A stretch of DNA of 64,000 nt from Pelistega ratti (GCF_009833965.1 NZ_CP047165.1:434001-498000); one strand, 5' to 3'; shown: positions 16,607 to 27,218, counted from the first letter of the stretch. Numbers and translations are program-made. Notes: a model not told the origin generated them from the letters alone.

Positions 16607-17217
16607 AAGGCAAATCTTTTATCTAAAACCGTTTTTAAATAATGACGAATAGCTTCTATACTTTGTGTCGCATCGATAATAACAAAGCGTTCTGCCTGTT
16701 GTTGTGCTAATTGTAGGTACATTTTTCGTACATTCATAAAAAATGTTTCTTCTTCTTTTTCAAAACGATCCATTGTACGTGTAGCAGATAAACGCTGACG
16801 AGCAACTTCTAATGGGACATCGAATAAGAACGTTAAATGAGGATTAACATCAGCGTGTACCCATGTAGCTAATTGTTGTAAACGATGAATATCATAAGCA
16901 CGACCACCACCTTGGTAAGCAAACGTTGAATCGGTAAAGCGATCACTAATGACGACTTTATTTTCTGCTAAGGCAGGTTTAATAATGTTATCGACACTTT
17001 CTTGCCGAGCAGCAAACATCAAAAGGACTTCTGTTGTTTGGCTCATGGATTCATTGAGTAATATATTTCTCAGCTGTTCCCCTAGTTCTGTGCCTCCCGG
17101 TTCTCGTGTAAGTAGCACTTCTTTATTTTTTTGCTGAAAATAATTAATCAACCACTCCGTATGAGAGCTTTTTCCAGCCCCATCAACACCTTCAAGTGTT
17201 ATAAATAGCCCAGACAT
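16603..17217 (-). CDS. tmk: thymidylate kinase
   Basis: The enzyme phosphorylates dTMP to dTDP with ATP in the cytoplasm. At 204 residues it has the normal length. The P-loop is EGVDGAGKSS (9-18), the DR motif is VISDRFTDSTFAYQGGGR, and TREPGGTELGEQ provides dTMP contacts. It overlaps mltG by one base and holB by four, so translation of the three is coupled. Confidence 0.97.
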   Translation of the reverse strand: MSGLFITLEGVDGAGKSSHTEWLINYFQQKNKEVLLTREPGGTELGEQLRNILLNESMSQTTEVLLMFAARQESVDNIIKPALAENKVVISDRFTDSTFAYQGGGRAYDIHRLQQLATWVHADVNPHLTFLFDVPLEVARQRLSATRTMDRFEKEEETFFMNVRKMYLQLAQQQAERFVIIDATQSIEAIRHYLKTVLDKRFAL

Positions 17218-18239
17218 TATTCACCTTTTTTTAAAATATATTTTTGTACATTACGATTGTGTTGTGAAAGTGTTTCTGCAAATTCACTTGTACCATCACC
17301 TCGAGAGACAAAGTATAAAAACTTATGCTCATTAGGATGTAATGTTGCTTGTAAAGCTAATAAACCAGGACTCGCAATAGGTGTAGGTGGTAAACCATTA
17401 CGAGTATAGGTATTCCATGGGGTGTCCGTTTGTAAATCGACTTTACGGATTCGTCCTTGATATTTATCGCCCATACCATAGATAACAGTAGGATCTGTTT
17501 GTAAAGGCATATTTTTATTTAGACGATTAGTAAAAACACCTGCGACCTTTCCTCTATCTTCACCATGTCCTGTTTCTTTTTCAACGATAGAAGCCAAAAT
17601 TAATGCTTCATAGGGTGATTTTAAAGGTAAGCGCTCAGCACGTTTATTCCATTCTTGCTGTAAATACTGTTGTCCCTGAGTATATGCTCGTCTAATAATA
17701 TCTTTATCACTATCACCCGGAACAAAGATATAAGTATCAGGATAGAGCAAACCTTCCATTGACTGAATACTGCTTGGTGCATCTAATAATTTGAGTAATT
17801 CAGTATCGGATATATCCCCTAATGTTTGTACAATATCAGGATGTTTTTCAATGGCACGGCGGATTTGTTTATACGTCCACCCTTCAATAAACTGGATAGA
17901 ACGTTTACTCATTTCACCATTTGCCATCATATCCACAATTGCTTGGCTAGTTTGCCCCTCTCTAATTTCATAAGCCCCCGCTTTTAACTGTGTCGCTTGC
18001 CCTGTATAACGGGTATAAAGGGTAAAAATAGTAGGGTTAATCTCTACACCATTACTAATTAATAAATCGGCAACTGTCTTGACTGAACTTCCCTTTGGAA
18101 TGGTTAAATCAATTTTACTATTTTTTAATATGACAGGTACATTATGCCATTGCCAAACTTGGTATCCTATATAAGCACCAATAGCACAAACCATTATCAC
18201 CAAAAGAAGAAAAAACTTTTTAAGCATTCGTTTCATCAA
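17217..18239 (-). CDS. mltG: endolytic murein transglycosylase MltG
   Basis: MltG cleaves nascent glycan strands at the inner membrane and so sets their length. The 340-residue protein has one N-terminal membrane anchor (residues 8-28), a LysM-like subdomain and the YceG catalytic domain with LASIVEKETGHGEDRG, whose glutamates at 220/222 include the catalytic one. FTNRLNKNMPLQTDPTVIYG and NTYTRNGLPPTPIASPG are family hallmarks. The first two codons are both ATG, so the start could be 18239 or 18236. It is first in the unit with tmk and holB and diverges from ygfZ. Confidence 0.95.
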   Translation of the reverse strand: MMKRMLKKFFLLLVIMVCAIGAYIGYQVWQWHNVPVILKNSKIDLTIPKGSSVKTVADLLISNGVEINPTIFTLYTRYTGQATQLKAGAYEIREGQTSQAIVDMMANGEMSKRSIQFIEGWTYKQIRRAIEKHPDIVQTLGDISDTELLKLLDAPSSIQSMEGLLYPDTYIFVPGDSDKDIIRRAYTQGQQYLQQEWNKRAERLPLKSPYEALILASIVEKETGHGEDRGKVAGVFTNRLNKNMPLQTDPTVIYGMGDKYQGRIRKVDLQTDTPWNTYTRNGLPPTPIASPGLLALQATLHPNEHKFLYFVSRGDGTSEFAETLSQHNRNVQKYILKKGE

Positions 18240-18387
18240 AAATTTTGTAAACTCATATTGTATCAGTGTTTTCTCTATTTTCTATTCTTGTGATTAGGGT
18301 TTCTCTATTATTTCTTTTCATAGTAGCGTATGATGGTATATATTTACATAAAGCAATATACCTATTAAGTAGCATAAAGAGGTTTTT

Positions 18388-19353
18388 ATGATAAAACATT
18401 CCTTCTTAAATCACCTAACTCTTTTACAATTTGAAGGTGAAGATAGCCTAACTTTTTTACAAGGGCAATTAAGCCAAGACATGAAAGCAGTAACAGGTCA
18501 TACTGCTTTATTAGCGAGTTATGCGAATCCTAAAGGTCGTGTCCTCTCTACCCTTTTATTTTGGCAAGCAAGCCCTACTTGCTATTATGCTTTACTTCGT
18601 CAAGATGTTGCTGATTTTATTCAAAAACGATTAAGTATGTTTGTATTGCGTGCTAAGGTTAAAATTTCTACTGTACCGCATCAATTAATCGCTTATTGGG
18701 GAGAAGATTTATCCCCCTTAACTTCATTATCTTCTACCATACAAACATTTATTGATACCCCTAGTGTAGCATTACATCAGCAACCCTCATTTACTGTTAT
18801 TGCCCTAAATACACAACGCTATGCAATCCAATTCCCTACCATTGATACTACTCAACGTCTTTTAGTGGTTGATTTAGATGTAGAAACAAGCCCTACACTG
18901 ATTGGTGAGGCAGGCTCTCGTGCTGAATGGGAAAAACAAGATATTCAAGTTGTTTTACCTTGGATTGGTGAAGCGACCAAAGGAGAATTTGTTGCACAAA
19001 GCATTAACCAAGATGCTATTGGTGCAATTAATTTCAAAAAAGGTTGTTATCCTGGACAAGAAGTGATTGCTCGTAGCCACTACTTAGGTAATCTAAAGCG
19101 GAGAACATTACCTGCTGTTATCGATGTTGTAACAGAAGATACGGCTGCTTTATTAGGAACAGATGTAATGGTAGAGGATACCCCTGTTGGTCAAGTGGTT
19201 AATGCGGTTAGTGTTGATGGTAAAACTTATTTATTACTTGAACTTCAGTTACGCTCAACAGAAAATCCAACTCAGCTAACACTTGCTCAATTTAATTCTT
19301 CTTCACCATTAACTCTATTAGATGTTCCTTATTCTTTAGATAAACCAGAGTAA
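18388..19353 (+). CDS. ygfZ: folate-binding protein YgfZ
   Basis: YgfZ is a GcvT-like tetrahydrofolate-binding protein that helps repair or assemble iron-sulfur enzymes such as MiaB. The 321-residue sequence has the diagnostic KGCYPGQE motif with its conserved cysteine at about two-thirds of the length, and LTFLQGQLSQDMKAV near the start. ATG at 18388 is preceded by AGAGG. It diverges from mltG over a 148-bp spacer, a common betaproteobacterial arrangement. Confidence 0.93.
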   Translation: MIKHSFLNHLTLLQFEGEDSLTFLQGQLSQDMKAVTGHTALLASYANPKGRVLSTLLFWQASPTCYYALLRQDVADFIQKRLSMFVLRAKVKISTVPHQLIAYWGEDLSPLTSLSSTIQTFIDTPSVALHQQPSFTVIALNTQRYAIQFPTIDTTQRLLVVDLDVETSPTLIGEAGSRAEWEKQDIQVVLPWIGEATKGEFVAQSINQDAIGAINFKKGCYPGQEVIARSHYLGNLKRRTLPAVIDVVTEDTAALLGTDVMVEDTPVGQVVNAVSVDGKTYLLLELQLRSTENPTQLTLAQFNSSSPLTLLDVPYSLDKPE

Positions 19354-19401
19354 AGAATAACAGTAGTTTGATAGTAAAAATACTAATTTCTGAATAGAAA
19401 G

Positions 19402-19429
19402 ATGCCCCTTGTTCAAATACGAGGGGCAT
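19402..19429. terminator. bidirectional terminator between ygfZ and rnfH
   Basis: ATGCCCCT (19402-19409) pairs with AGGGGCAT (19422-19429), with T-rich sequence following on the plus strand. It lies between two convergent genes. Confidence 0.7.
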
Positions 19430-19491
19430 TGTTTATGAAAATAGAGCTATTTTTTATTTAACAATTTGATAGCATAAATAATATAGCCATA

Positions 19492-19848
19492 TTAAGACTG
19501 ATATTCATCATATTCGACCCGTCTTGCTCTATCAGGTTTTAGGTGCTTTTTCTTGAGAATACCAGCTTGTCGATGTGCTGCCCTACGCTTACGTGATTCT
19601 TTTGGATCAAAGCTAAGCTGACGACATACCTCAATACGATCCCCTTTTTTTAGATGATATGTTTTAGTCACTTTTTGCCCAAAAATACTAATACCTATTG
19701 TCTCTTTATCTATCTCAGGGAATTGCTGATATAAATGACTCACCTCTAACGCTTGTTCAATACTACTACCCTCTTCTATCGAGATAGATTGTTGCCAGAC
19801 GGTTTCAGCTTGAGGAGAATAGAGAATTTGAATGATGATATTAGCCAT
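19492..19848 (-). CDS. rnfH: RnfH-family ubiquitin-like protein
   Basis: The 118-residue product starts at ATG 19848 (MANIIIQILYSPQAETVWQQ). The longer open frame upstream belongs to a different frame of ratA. The beta-grasp fold and the segment IGIFGQKV-like (here IGISIFGQKVTKTYHLKKGDRIEVCRQL) identify the RnfH/UPF0125 family, whose role is unsettled. The C-terminal basic tail with RKRRAAHRQAG is typical of the betaproteobacterial members. It overlaps the end of ratA by 8 bp, the usual ratA-rnfH pairing. Confidence 0.9.
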   Translation of the reverse strand: MANIIIQILYSPQAETVWQQSISIEEGSSIEQALEVSHLYQQFPEIDKETIGISIFGQKVTKTYHLKKGDRIEVCRQLSFDPKESRKRRAAHRQAGILKKKHLKPDRARRVEYDEYQS

Positions 19849-20272
19849 AGATAGCCTGCGCACGCTGTGTAAAAGAATCAATAAAGCTATTGGCAATACG
19901 ATTAAAAATAGGCCCAATTAATAAGGCTAAGGCTCGATTACTAAAATCATAATCTAACGTAAATACAACCTTACAGGCAGTTTCATCTAGTGGTATAAAC
20001 TCCCAATTTCCTTGTAAGGAAGAAAAAGGGCCTTCTACTAATTGTAGGGCTATTTTATGAGGATAATGATGCGTATTTTTAGTTGTAAAGGTTTGTGTTA
20101 ATTTTGCAAAACTAATCGTTACAGAAGCAACCATCCCCTGTTCATCTTGTTCTTTAATGACAGCACCTCCACACCAAGGCATAAATTCAGGGTATTTATC
20201 AACAGCAGCTACCAAATCAAACATCTGTGCCGCAGAGTATGGTAGTAAGACGGAGCGTTTAACAGTTTGCAT
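19841..20272 (-). CDS. ratA: RatA/Coq10-like START-domain protein
   Basis: The protein has an SRPBCC (START-like) fold of about 143 residues beginning MQTVKRSVLLPYSAAQMFDLV. Key family segments are VDKYPEFMPWCGGA and GPFSSLQGNWEFIPL. E. coli RatA was reported to block 70S assembly, while related Coq10 proteins bind ubiquinone; which applies here is unknown. An in-frame ATG two codons earlier (20278) is equally possible. The open frame to 20332 adds a hydrophobic stretch that the family lacks. It precedes rnfH and diverges from smpB, matching the conserved smpB/ratA/rnfH cluster. Confidence 0.9.
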   Translation of the reverse strand: MQTVKRSVLLPYSAAQMFDLVAAVDKYPEFMPWCGGAVIKEQDEQGMVASVTISFAKLTQTFTTKNTHHYPHKIALQLVEGPFSSLQGNWEFIPLDETACKVVFTLDYDFSNRALALLIGPIFNRIANSFIDSFTQRAQAIYG

Positions 20273-20593
20273 AACCATCACGTTAATCAGTGTTATAAGA
20301 AGTGTCATTTTAACAGATTTAAATGACTTCACTCACTTTAACCCTTATGTATTTAAGCATAAATAAAGAGAAAATCTTTATAAAGGATATCAATTTCCAC
20401 AGGCTTTAGACAAACTAATACTATCCATTCATGATGTAAATATACAAAAATCTATCTTATACTTTATTTATAAAGGTATTTTCTATCCATAAATATGGCA
20501 TAATAGACTGTGTGTAAGCTTACTTACTAGTCCTCTATCCTAAAATATATTTCCTTAAATTAAAATAATCCATTTATAATTAAAACTAATATT

Positions 20594-21043
20594 ATGAGTA
20601 TTGTAGAAAATAGAAAAGCTCGCCATGATTACTTTATTGAAGATCGCTTTGAAGCAGGTCTTGTACTAGAAGGTTGGGAAGTTAAATCTATCCGTGCGGG
20701 TAAAGTGCAGCTAGGCGAAAGTTATGTGATTGTTCGTGAAGGCGAATTGTATTTATTAAATATGCATGTTAGTCCATTAGCAACCGCATCAACCCATATC
20801 CACCCGATGGCAACTCGTACCCGTAAACTGCTAATGCACCGTCAAGAAATTAATCGCTTGATTGGTAAAGTTGATATTCGTGGTTATACCCTTGTTCCAC
20901 TTAATTTGCATTATAAAAATGGCAAAATTAAACTTGAGTTTGGCTTGGGTAAAGGTAAAAAACTGCATGATAAACGCGACAGTAGCAAAGAGCGAGACTG
21001 GCAGCGTGAAAAAGAACGTATTATGAAAAATAATCGTCTCTAA
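20594..21043 (+). CDS. smpB: SsrA-binding protein SmpB
   Basis: SmpB binds tmRNA and brings it to stalled ribosomes for trans-translation. The 149-residue sequence begins [21 protein letters not shown] and contains the [14 protein letters not shown] and SYV segments. The basic C-terminal tail ([20 protein letters not shown]) inserts in the mRNA channel. No tmRNA gene was seen nearby. The 261-bp upstream region is shared with divergent ratA. Confidence 0.97.
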   Translation: MSIVENRKARHDYFIEDRFEAGLVLEGWEVKSIRAGKVQLGESYVIVREGELYLLNMHVSPLATASTHIHPMATRTRKLLMHRQEINRLIGKVDIRGYTLVPLNLHYKNGKIKLEFGLGKGKKLHDKRDSSKERDWQREKERIMKNNRL

Positions 21044-21117
21044 TGTGAAATTGCTGCTACATTAACTATAACCCTATTTTTAATTAAGTTTATCTATATT
21101 ATTTTAATGTCCAATAT

Positions 21118-21160
21118 ATCGGATATTATGCTTATTCAAGTAATACGCTTAATATCCGAT
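21118..21160. terminator. bidirectional hairpin between smpB and the hydrolase gene
   Basis: ATCGGATATTA (21118-21128) pairs perfectly with TAATATCCGAT (21150-21160) between convergent genes. The loop is 21 bases, and AT-rich sequence follows on the plus strand. Confidence 0.55.
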
Positions 21161-21174
21161 TAATTATAATTTTC

Positions 21175-21738
21175 TTAATCACTAAGATTTTTAATAAGTT
21201 TAGACAATACTCTAAAGTGCGGATGCTCACCACTTTCCGCCCATTCAAATATAGCCATCTCTGTTGTAATCAAAGAGATACCCGCCTCTTTCACTCTTTC
21301 TAGTGCAATTGTTTTATCACTAACTTTACGAGAACTAGTAGCATCAACGACTAAATGGCAATGATACTGCCCTGTTTTCTCTAATTCAATCAGCGTTTGT
21401 AAAACACAAATATGGCTTTCTACCCCTATCACAATCAGTTGATGTCGGTTAGCCTTTTGACTAATCTCCGCAAGGGTTTGTACAAATAATGGTTCTTTAG
21501 CAGCACTAAAGGTTTTCTTTGTAATGATTGTTCCTCGATAAGGTTGTAAGGGGATAACTGTTGCACCAATTTTGTCTGGATAATGTTCAGTCGTCATAAC
21601 TGGAATATTAAGAAGTGTCGCTGCTTGTAAAAGTGCCTCAGCACTTTGAATAACACTATCTCCTCGGTGCATAACAGGCATTAACTTTTCTTGAATATCT
21701 ACCATAATGACAATACTTTCTTCTGGTTTTAATAGCAT
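21175..21738 (-). CDS. isochorismatase-family cysteine hydrolase
   Basis: The 187-residue hydrolase has the catalytic Asp in VMVDIQEKL (D14 region), a lysine in TIITKKTFSA and the nucleophilic Cys in GVESHICVLQTLIEL. The family includes nicotinamidases and isochorismatases; the substrate cannot be assigned. AAGGAGATAGAT precedes the ATG. It is transcribed alone, convergent with smpB, and is distant in sequence from the paired hydrolases at 29462-30939. Confidence 0.87.
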   Translation of the reverse strand: MLLKPEESIVIMVDIQEKLMPVMHRGDSVIQSAEALLQAATLLNIPVMTTEHYPDKIGATVIPLQPYRGTIITKKTFSAAKEPLFVQTLAEISQKANRHQLIVIGVESHICVLQTLIELEKTGQYHCHLVVDATSSRKVSDKTIALERVKEAGISLITTEMAIFEWAESGEHPHFRVLSKLIKNLSD

Positions 21739-21985
21739 ATCTATCTCCTTTTACACATCAAAAAAGACATCATATCATGCTTATTTACCCTATAAAGTAG
21801 ATAGTTCACTAAGGCATAAAAGATAATTATTTAAACCTAAGAAAATTATTGATAGATAAAAGCTATTTAAATTCTGATGATATAGTAAAAATACTTTTCT
21901 TATTAAAAATAGAAGAGTCGTTGATAATAATATTTACCCCCATAAAGAGCTTAATACATTATCCCTCTTAGAATACTTTAACCTT

Positions 21986-22017
21986 AAAAATAAAATAGCC
22001 TATCAATTGATAGGCTA
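21986..22017 (-). terminator. terminator of the FKBP-NfeD-paraslipin unit
   Basis: TAGCCTATC (21996-22004) pairs with GATAGGCTA (22009-22017) around AATT, and a T-rich tail follows on the minus strand. It starts eight bases past the paraslipin stop. Confidence 0.85.
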
Positions 22018-22025
22018 CCCAATTA

Positions 22026-22952
22026 TTAGGACTGTTTTTGTTGCTTGACCACAGACATTGCCGAAGCTATCATTCCTGCCATATCCGATAAATTAGCAGG
22101 TAAAATTAAGGTATTCCCTTCTTTTGCAACACCAGAGAACGCATCAACATAACGCTCAGCAATCTGTAGATTAATCGCCTCAAGACCACCGGGAGATTGT
22201 AATGCATTAGCCACTTTACTAATCGCTTCTGCTGTTGCATTCGCTAGAGCTACTGTCGCAGCAGCTTCACCTTCTGCTTTATTGATTTGAGCTTGCTTTT
22301 CACCTTCTGAACGCGCAATCGCTGCTTCTCGTTCACCTGTTGCAATATTAATCTGCTCTTGACGGCGACCTTCTGATGCAGCAATTAAGGCACGTTTTTC
22401 GCGTTCTGCCGTAATTTGTGCTTGCATGGCACGTAAGATTTCAGCGGGTGGTGTTAAATCTTTAATCTCATAACGTAAGACTTTAACCCCCCAATTTAAA
22501 GCTGCTTCATCAAGTGAAGAAACAATACTACTATTAATAAAATCACGCTCCTCAAAGGTACGGTCTAATTCAAGTTTACCAATCACTGAACGTAAAGTAG
22601 TTTGGGCTAGTTGCGTAATAGCACTAATAAAGTTTGAAGAACCATAAGATGCACGCATTGGGTCAGTTACTTGGAAATACAGTACACCATCCACCTGTAA
22701 TTGTGTATTGTCACGAGTAATACACACCTGGCTAGGAACATCTAGGGGAATTTCTTTTAGTATATGCTTATAAGCTATCTTTTCTACAAAAGGAATTACA
22801 AACCGAGGGCCCGGTGTGAGTGTACGATCATACTTACCCAAACGCTCTACAATCCATGCGTGCTGTTGCGGTACAATAGCGACAGCTTTTATAATCACTA
22901 AAACAGCAAGTGCAACAACCACAATCCAGAAAATATCATAATCAGTGTACAT
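22026..22952 (-). CDS. SPFH/stomatin-like (paraslipin, QmcA-type) membrane protein
   Basis: The 308-residue protein has one N-terminal membrane helix (residues 8-27) and an SPFH domain starting VPQQHAWIVERLGKYDRTLTPG. It also has a long Ala/Glu-rich coiled coil (AEREKRALIAASEGRRQEQIN onward) that drives oligomerisation. The paraslipin branch (YbbK/QmcA, SLP-2) organises membrane microdomains and is usually paired with an NfeD protein, as here. Its gene follows the nfeD-like gene by 15 bp and ends in a strong terminator. Confidence 0.92.
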   Translation of the reverse strand: MYTDYDIFWIVVVALAVLVIIKAVAIVPQQHAWIVERLGKYDRTLTPGPRFVIPFVEKIAYKHILKEIPLDVPSQVCITRDNTQLQVDGVLYFQVTDPMRASYGSSNFISAITQLAQTTLRSVIGKLELDRTFEERDFINSSIVSSLDEAALNWGVKVLRYEIKDLTPPAEILRAMQAQITAEREKRALIAASEGRRQEQINIATGEREAAIARSEGEKQAQINKAEGEAAATVALANATAEAISKVANALQSPGGLEAINLQIAERYVDAFSGVAKEGNTLILPANLSDMAGMIASAMSVVKQQKQS

Positions 22953-22967
22953 TTTTTCTCCTATACA

Positions 22968-23387
22968 TCACTTAGGGCTAAGAATTAGCACAGATCCTTG
23001 AATATCAACAATCGTATGCTGTCCTATCACTTCAGCAGTAATACTATCCTCTAACATGGCTTTCCACTGCGCTCCTCTATAATACACAGTAGTTTGACGA
23101 TGAGACCATTGTGTTACTTCAACGGTAGCACCGATATCTAAATTAACATTAACATCACTCGTTGCTGTTTTAGTAGAACCATGCTTACTAATACCAAAAA
23201 GTTTAAATACATAAACACATAGTATCGCCGTTAATGCAAAAGCAAAAAGTTGCCAATAGATTGACATATCTATCCAAGCAACAATACCACCAACCAATAA
23301 TCCTACGGTTAGAAATAAAAGATAAAAAGAGCCAAGCATTAATTCAAGCGATAGGCAAATGCCTGCCAGAACAAACCAAACCCACAT
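22968..23387 (-). CDS. NfeD-like membrane protein
   Basis: The 139-residue protein has about three membrane segments (to residue 68) followed by a C-terminal OB-fold domain with VTQWSHRQTTVYYRGAQWKA. This is the short NfeD type that partners with an SPFH protein encoded next door. It presumably forms a complex with the paraslipin. Confidence 0.9.
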   Translation of the reverse strand: MWVWFVLAGICLSLELMLGSFYLLFLTVGLLVGGIVAWIDMSIYWQLFAFALTAILCVYVFKLFGISKHGSTKTATSDVNVNLDIGATVEVTQWSHRQTTVYYRGAQWKAMLEDSITAEVIGQHTIVDIQGSVLILSPK

Positions 23388-23396
23388 TATTTATCC

Positions 23397-23729
23397 TTAT
23401 TCTTGCACAGATAATAATTCAACCTCAAAGACAAGTGTTGCATTAGGAGGGATAACGCCACCAGCACCACGGCTACCATATCCAAGTGTGGCTGGAATGG
23501 TTAATTTACGAACACCACCTACTTTCATTCCAACGACACCTTGATCCCAGCCTTTAATCACATGACCAGCACCTAAATCAAAAGAAAAGGGTTGTTGACG
23601 GTCTTTACTTGAATCAAACTTTGCTCCGCCATCTAGTAACCAACCCGTATAATGAACCGTTACATAATAACCTGATTTAGCTTCTGCCCCATCACCCTGA
23701 ACAATATCTTCAATAATTAATTCTGACAT
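23397..23729 (-). CDS. FKBP-type peptidyl-prolyl cis-trans isomerase
   Basis: The single 110-residue FKBP domain has no signal peptide, so it is cytoplasmic. The active-site residues are in [30 protein letters not shown] and [19 protein letters not shown]. It accelerates proline isomerisation in folding proteins. It lies 9 bp upstream of the nfeD-like gene and may be co-transcribed with the SPFH pair. Confidence 0.95.
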   Translation of the reverse strand: MSELIIEDIVQGDGAEAKSGYYVTVHYTGWLLDGGAKFDSSKDRQQPFSFDLGAGHVIKGWDQGVVGMKVGGVRKLTIPATLGYGSRGAGGVIPPNATLVFEVELLSVQE

Positions 23730-23808
23730 AATAATCCTTTAAATTTAAAGTAAATATCCATTCGATATATTGGCTTACTATTATACCAATACCCTATTTT
23801 TTATTATA

Positions 23809-23844
23809 CAAAAAATGCTAGGATAAATAACATTACCCTAGCAT
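23809..23844 (-). terminator. terminator of ppsA
   Basis: ATGCTAGG (23815-23822) pairs with CCTAGCAT (23837-23844), followed on the minus strand by six T residues, directly past the ppsA stop. Confidence 0.82.
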
Positions 23845-23867
23845 GATGATTACTTAACGGTTTAGCA

Positions 23868-26234
23868 TTATTCTGCTAATTTTTGCCATGTATCCACAAC
23901 AGTATCGGGATTTAATGACATAGAAATAATGCCTTTCTCCTTGAGCCAAACAGCTAAATCAGGGTGATCAGATGGGCCTTGACCACAAATACCTACATAT
24001 TTACCTGCTTTTAAGCAAGCACTAATCGCACGCTCAAGCATAAATAATACAGCAGGATCACGTTCATCAAAGTCAGCCGTGAGTAAATCCATACCAGAGT
24101 CACGATCCAATCCTAACGTTAGTTGTGTCATATCATTAGAACCGATAGAGAAACCATCAAAATATTCTAAGAACTGTTCCGCTAAAATAGCATTGGTTGG
24201 AACTTCACACATCATAATGAGGCGAAGACCATTTTCACCACGTTTGAGACCATTTTGTGCCAATAAATCATTCACACGTTGAGCCTGTTTGATATTACGA
24301 ACAAAAGGAATCATAATTTCAACATTAGTTAGCCCCATCTCTTCACGTACAAACTTGAGGGCTTCACACTCCATACGGAAGCAATCTGCAAAATCCTCAG
24401 CAATATAACGTGATGCACCACGGAAACCTAACATTGGATTTTCTTCCTCTGGTTCGTAGCGAGAACCACCCACTAATTTACGGTATTCATTTGACTTAAA
24501 GTCAGACATACGCACAATAACGGGTTTTGGATAGAAAGCTGCCGCAATCGTTGCAATCCCTTCAGCAAGTTTCTCAACAAAGAAAGCTCGTGGACTTGCA
24601 TAGCCTCTTGCTGCAGACTCAACCGCTTTTTTAAGATCGCTTGCAACATTTGGATAGTCTAGCACCGCTTTAGGGTGAACATTAATATTGTTATTAATGA
24701 TAAACTCTAGACGAGCAAGACCAACACCAGCATTAGGAATTTGTGCAAAGTCAAAGGCTAATTGAGGATTACCTACGTTCATCATAATCTTGACTGGAAT
24801 CTCAGGCATTTCACCACGGCGTACTTCCTCAACAACAGTCTCTAAGAAACCATCATAGATACGACCCTCGTCCCCTTCTGCGCAAGAAACAGTAACATCC
24901 ATATTTTCTCTTAATACTTCTGTACCATCACCTGTACCAACAACAGCAGGAATACCTAACTCACGAGCAATAATTGCTGCATGGCAAGTACGACCCCCAC
25001 GATTAGTCACAATCGCAGAAGCACGTTTCATAACAGGTTCCCAGTTAGGGTCTGTCATATCGGTTACTAGAACATCACCAGCCTGTACTTGATCCATATG
25101 CGCAATATCATGAATAACGCGTACTTTACCAGCACCTACTTTTTGACCAATAGCACGACCTGTTGTTAAAACTTTACCTGTTGCTTTAAGTTTATAGCGT
25201 TGTTGTACTTCATGACCAGACTCTTGTGATTTTACGGTTTCTGGGCGAGCTTGTAAGATATAGAGTTTACCATCAATACCATCACGACCCCACTCTACAT
25301 CCATAGGACGTTGGTAGTGTTTTTCAATAATAACCGCATAACGTGCTAATTCAGCTACTTCTTCATCTGTTAATGAAAAGCGGTTGCGATCTGTCACAGG
25401 TACATCTACTGTACGCACAGCATTTTCACCGGGTTTACGATCCTCATTAAACTCCATCTTAATAAGTTTAGAACCAATACGGCGACTGATAATAGGATAT
25501 TTACCATTGGCTAATGCTGGTTTAAATACATAGAATTCGTCAGGATTTACGGCCCCTTGTACAACAGTTTCACCTAAACCATAAGAAGAGGTAATAAAGA
25601 CAACATCAGGGAAGCCTGATTCTGTATCAATCGTAAACATTACCCCTGCACTGCCCTTATCTGAACGAACCATGCGTTGTACACCAGCAGATAGCGCTAC
25701 ATCTGCGTGTGCATAACCTTTATGTACACGGTAAGAAATAGCACGGTCATTATAAAGAGAGGCAAAGACGTGACGAATTTTGTCTAATACATCATCAATA
25801 CCAGCTACATTTAAGAAGGTTTCTTGCTGACCAGCAAATGAGGCATCAGGTAAGTCTTCTGCGGTTGCTGATGAACGTACGGCAAAAGTCCCTTTACCAT
25901 CGGTATCTAATTGATTAAATGCTTCACGGATTTCTTTTTCAAAGGCAGGTGAAAATGGTGCTTCAATAATCCAACGGCGAATCTCTTGGCCTGCATTTGC
26001 CAATTCACGTACATCTTCAGGATTAAGACTCGCTAAGCGATCAGCAATGCGTTTATCTAACCCTGCATCTTTTAAGAAATCACGGAAAGCCTCCGCTGTT
26101 GTAGCAAAGCCACCGGGGACACGAACACCAGCATTAGCAAGCTGGCTAATCATTTCCCCTAAAGAAGCATTTTTACCACCGACAATCTCAACATCTGTCA
26201 TGCGAAGGTTTTCAAAAGGAATAACATAAGACAT
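23868..26234 (-). CDS. ppsA: phosphoenolpyruvate synthase
   Basis: The enzyme converts pyruvate, ATP and water to PEP, AMP and phosphate for gluconeogenesis. The 788 residues hold an N-terminal ATP-grasp domain ([20 protein letters not shown]), the phosphohistidine swivelling domain ([15 protein letters not shown]) and the C-terminal PEP/pyruvate barrel ([10 protein letters not shown] and GLDRDSG). CGQGPSDHP includes the catalytic cysteine. It diverges from ppsR, whose product switches this enzyme on and off by phosphorylating a threonine next to the catalytic histidine. Confidence 0.97.
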   Translation of the reverse strand: MSYVIPFENLRMTDVEIVGGKNASLGEMISQLANAGVRVPGGFATTAEAFRDFLKDAGLDKRIADRLASLNPEDVRELANAGQEIRRWIIEAPFSPAFEKEIREAFNQLDTDGKGTFAVRSSATAEDLPDASFAGQQETFLNVAGIDDVLDKIRHVFASLYNDRAISYRVHKGYAHADVALSAGVQRMVRSDKGSAGVMFTIDTESGFPDVVFITSSYGLGETVVQGAVNPDEFYVFKPALANGKYPIISRRIGSKLIKMEFNEDRKPGENAVRTVDVPVTDRNRFSLTDEEVAELARYAVIIEKHYQRPMDVEWGRDGIDGKLYILQARPETVKSQESGHEVQQRYKLKATGKVLTTGRAIGQKVGAGKVRVIHDIAHMDQVQAGDVLVTDMTDPNWEPVMKRASAIVTNRGGRTCHAAIIARELGIPAVVGTGDGTEVLRENMDVTVSCAEGDEGRIYDGFLETVVEEVRRGEMPEIPVKIMMNVGNPQLAFDFAQIPNAGVGLARLEFIINNNINVHPKAVLDYPNVASDLKKAVESAARGYASPRAFFVEKLAEGIATIAAAFYPKPVIVRMSDFKSNEYRKLVGGSRYEPEEENPMLGFRGASRYIAEDFADCFRMECEALKFVREEMGLTNVEIMIPFVRNIKQAQRVNDLLAQNGLKRGENGLRLIMMCEVPTNAILAEQFLEYFDGFSIGSNDMTQLTLGLDRDSGMDLLTADFDERDPAVLFMLERAISACLKAGKYVGICGQGPSDHPDLAVWLKEKGIISMSLNPDTVVDTWQKLAE

Positions 26235-26384
26235 ACACGTCTCTCCAAGTAAAGAAAAAAAGCTTATTTATTCAAAAAACCATAAAATTTTTTCAATAAA
26301 TATGCCTTCCCCTGAAAAAATAATAAAACTACGTTATTGTAACCCTTTAATGAAAATAATTGGGTATTTTTAAGGAAATTTTTT

Positions 26385-27218
26385 ATGTCACTTCCCCAAA
26401 AAACAGTTTTTATTATTTCAGATGGTACTGGTATTACCGCAGAAACATTTAGTCATTCTGTATTGAGCCAATTTATGCATACCTATGAGTTTAAACAAAT
26501 CCGAGAACCCTTTGTTACCTCTGTTGAAAAAATCAAAGAAATTGTGGCAAGAATTGATGAAATCGCTGAAACAGATAGTCCTCCCATTATTTTCAGCACT
26601 ATGGTTGATCAAGTTCTTGTGGACTATATGCGTAAGTCTAAGGGGATTTTTCTTGATATTTTTGGGGCTTGTGTGAATACGCTTGAGTTAAGCCTTAATG
26701 TCCGTTCTCAACCAACCGTTGGACGTTCTCATCTTGATGCTAGTTCAGAAGCTTACCATAAACGGATTGAAGCCATTAACTTTACGCTAGCCCATGATGA
26801 TGGTCAATTTATTCATGGTTTACAAGAGGCTGATGTTATTTTGGTCGGTGTGTCTCGTAGTGGTAAAACACCAACAAGTCTTTATCTTGCAATGCAATAT
26901 GGTTTAAAAGTAGCAAATTTTCCGCTTATCCCAGAAGACTTTGAACGAGGCACATTACCTAAAACCATTGTCCCCTTTAAACATAAATTATTTGGGCTTT
27001 CTATTCAACCTGAACGCTTATCCGAAATTCGTAGTGAACGCCGCCCTGATAGCAAATATGCCTCGCTTGAACAATGCCGTTATGAGGTAGCAGAGGCAGA
27101 GCATCTTATGCGTATGCAAAGTATTGCTTGGCTTTCTTCTACGACTAAATCAATTGAAGAAATTGCGACAACTGTATTACATATTTTGAAATTGGATAGT
27201 GTTTTATTAAACAAATAA
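26385..27218 (+). CDS. ppsR: PEP synthase regulatory protein (bifunctional kinase/pyrophosphorylase)
   Basis: The 277-residue DUF299/PSRP protein has the P-loop GVSRSGKT at 155-162. It uses ADP to phosphorylate and inactivate PpsA, and uses phosphate to reverse this. The start SLPQKTVFIISDGTGITAET is characteristic. Divergence from ppsA over 150 bp supports the PEP synthase partner rather than pyruvate phosphate dikinase. Confidence 0.96.
   Translation: MSLPQKTVFIISDGTGITAETFSHSVLSQFMHTYEFKQIREPFVTSVEKIKEIVARIDEIAETDSPPIIFSTMVDQVLVDYMRKSKGIFLDIFGACVNTLELSLNVRSQPTVGRSHLDASSEAYHKRIEAINFTLAHDDGQFIHGLQEADVILVGVSRSGKTPTSLYLAMQYGLKVANFPLIPEDFERGTLPKTIVPFKHKLFGLSIQPERLSEIRSERRPDSKYASLEQCRYEVAEAEHLMRMQSIAWLSSTTKSIEEIATTVLHILKLDSVLLNK

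Noticed and set aside
20272..20332. N-terminal extension of ratA
   Set aside because: The added residues form a hydrophobic stretch foreign to the family and lack a better ribosome site.
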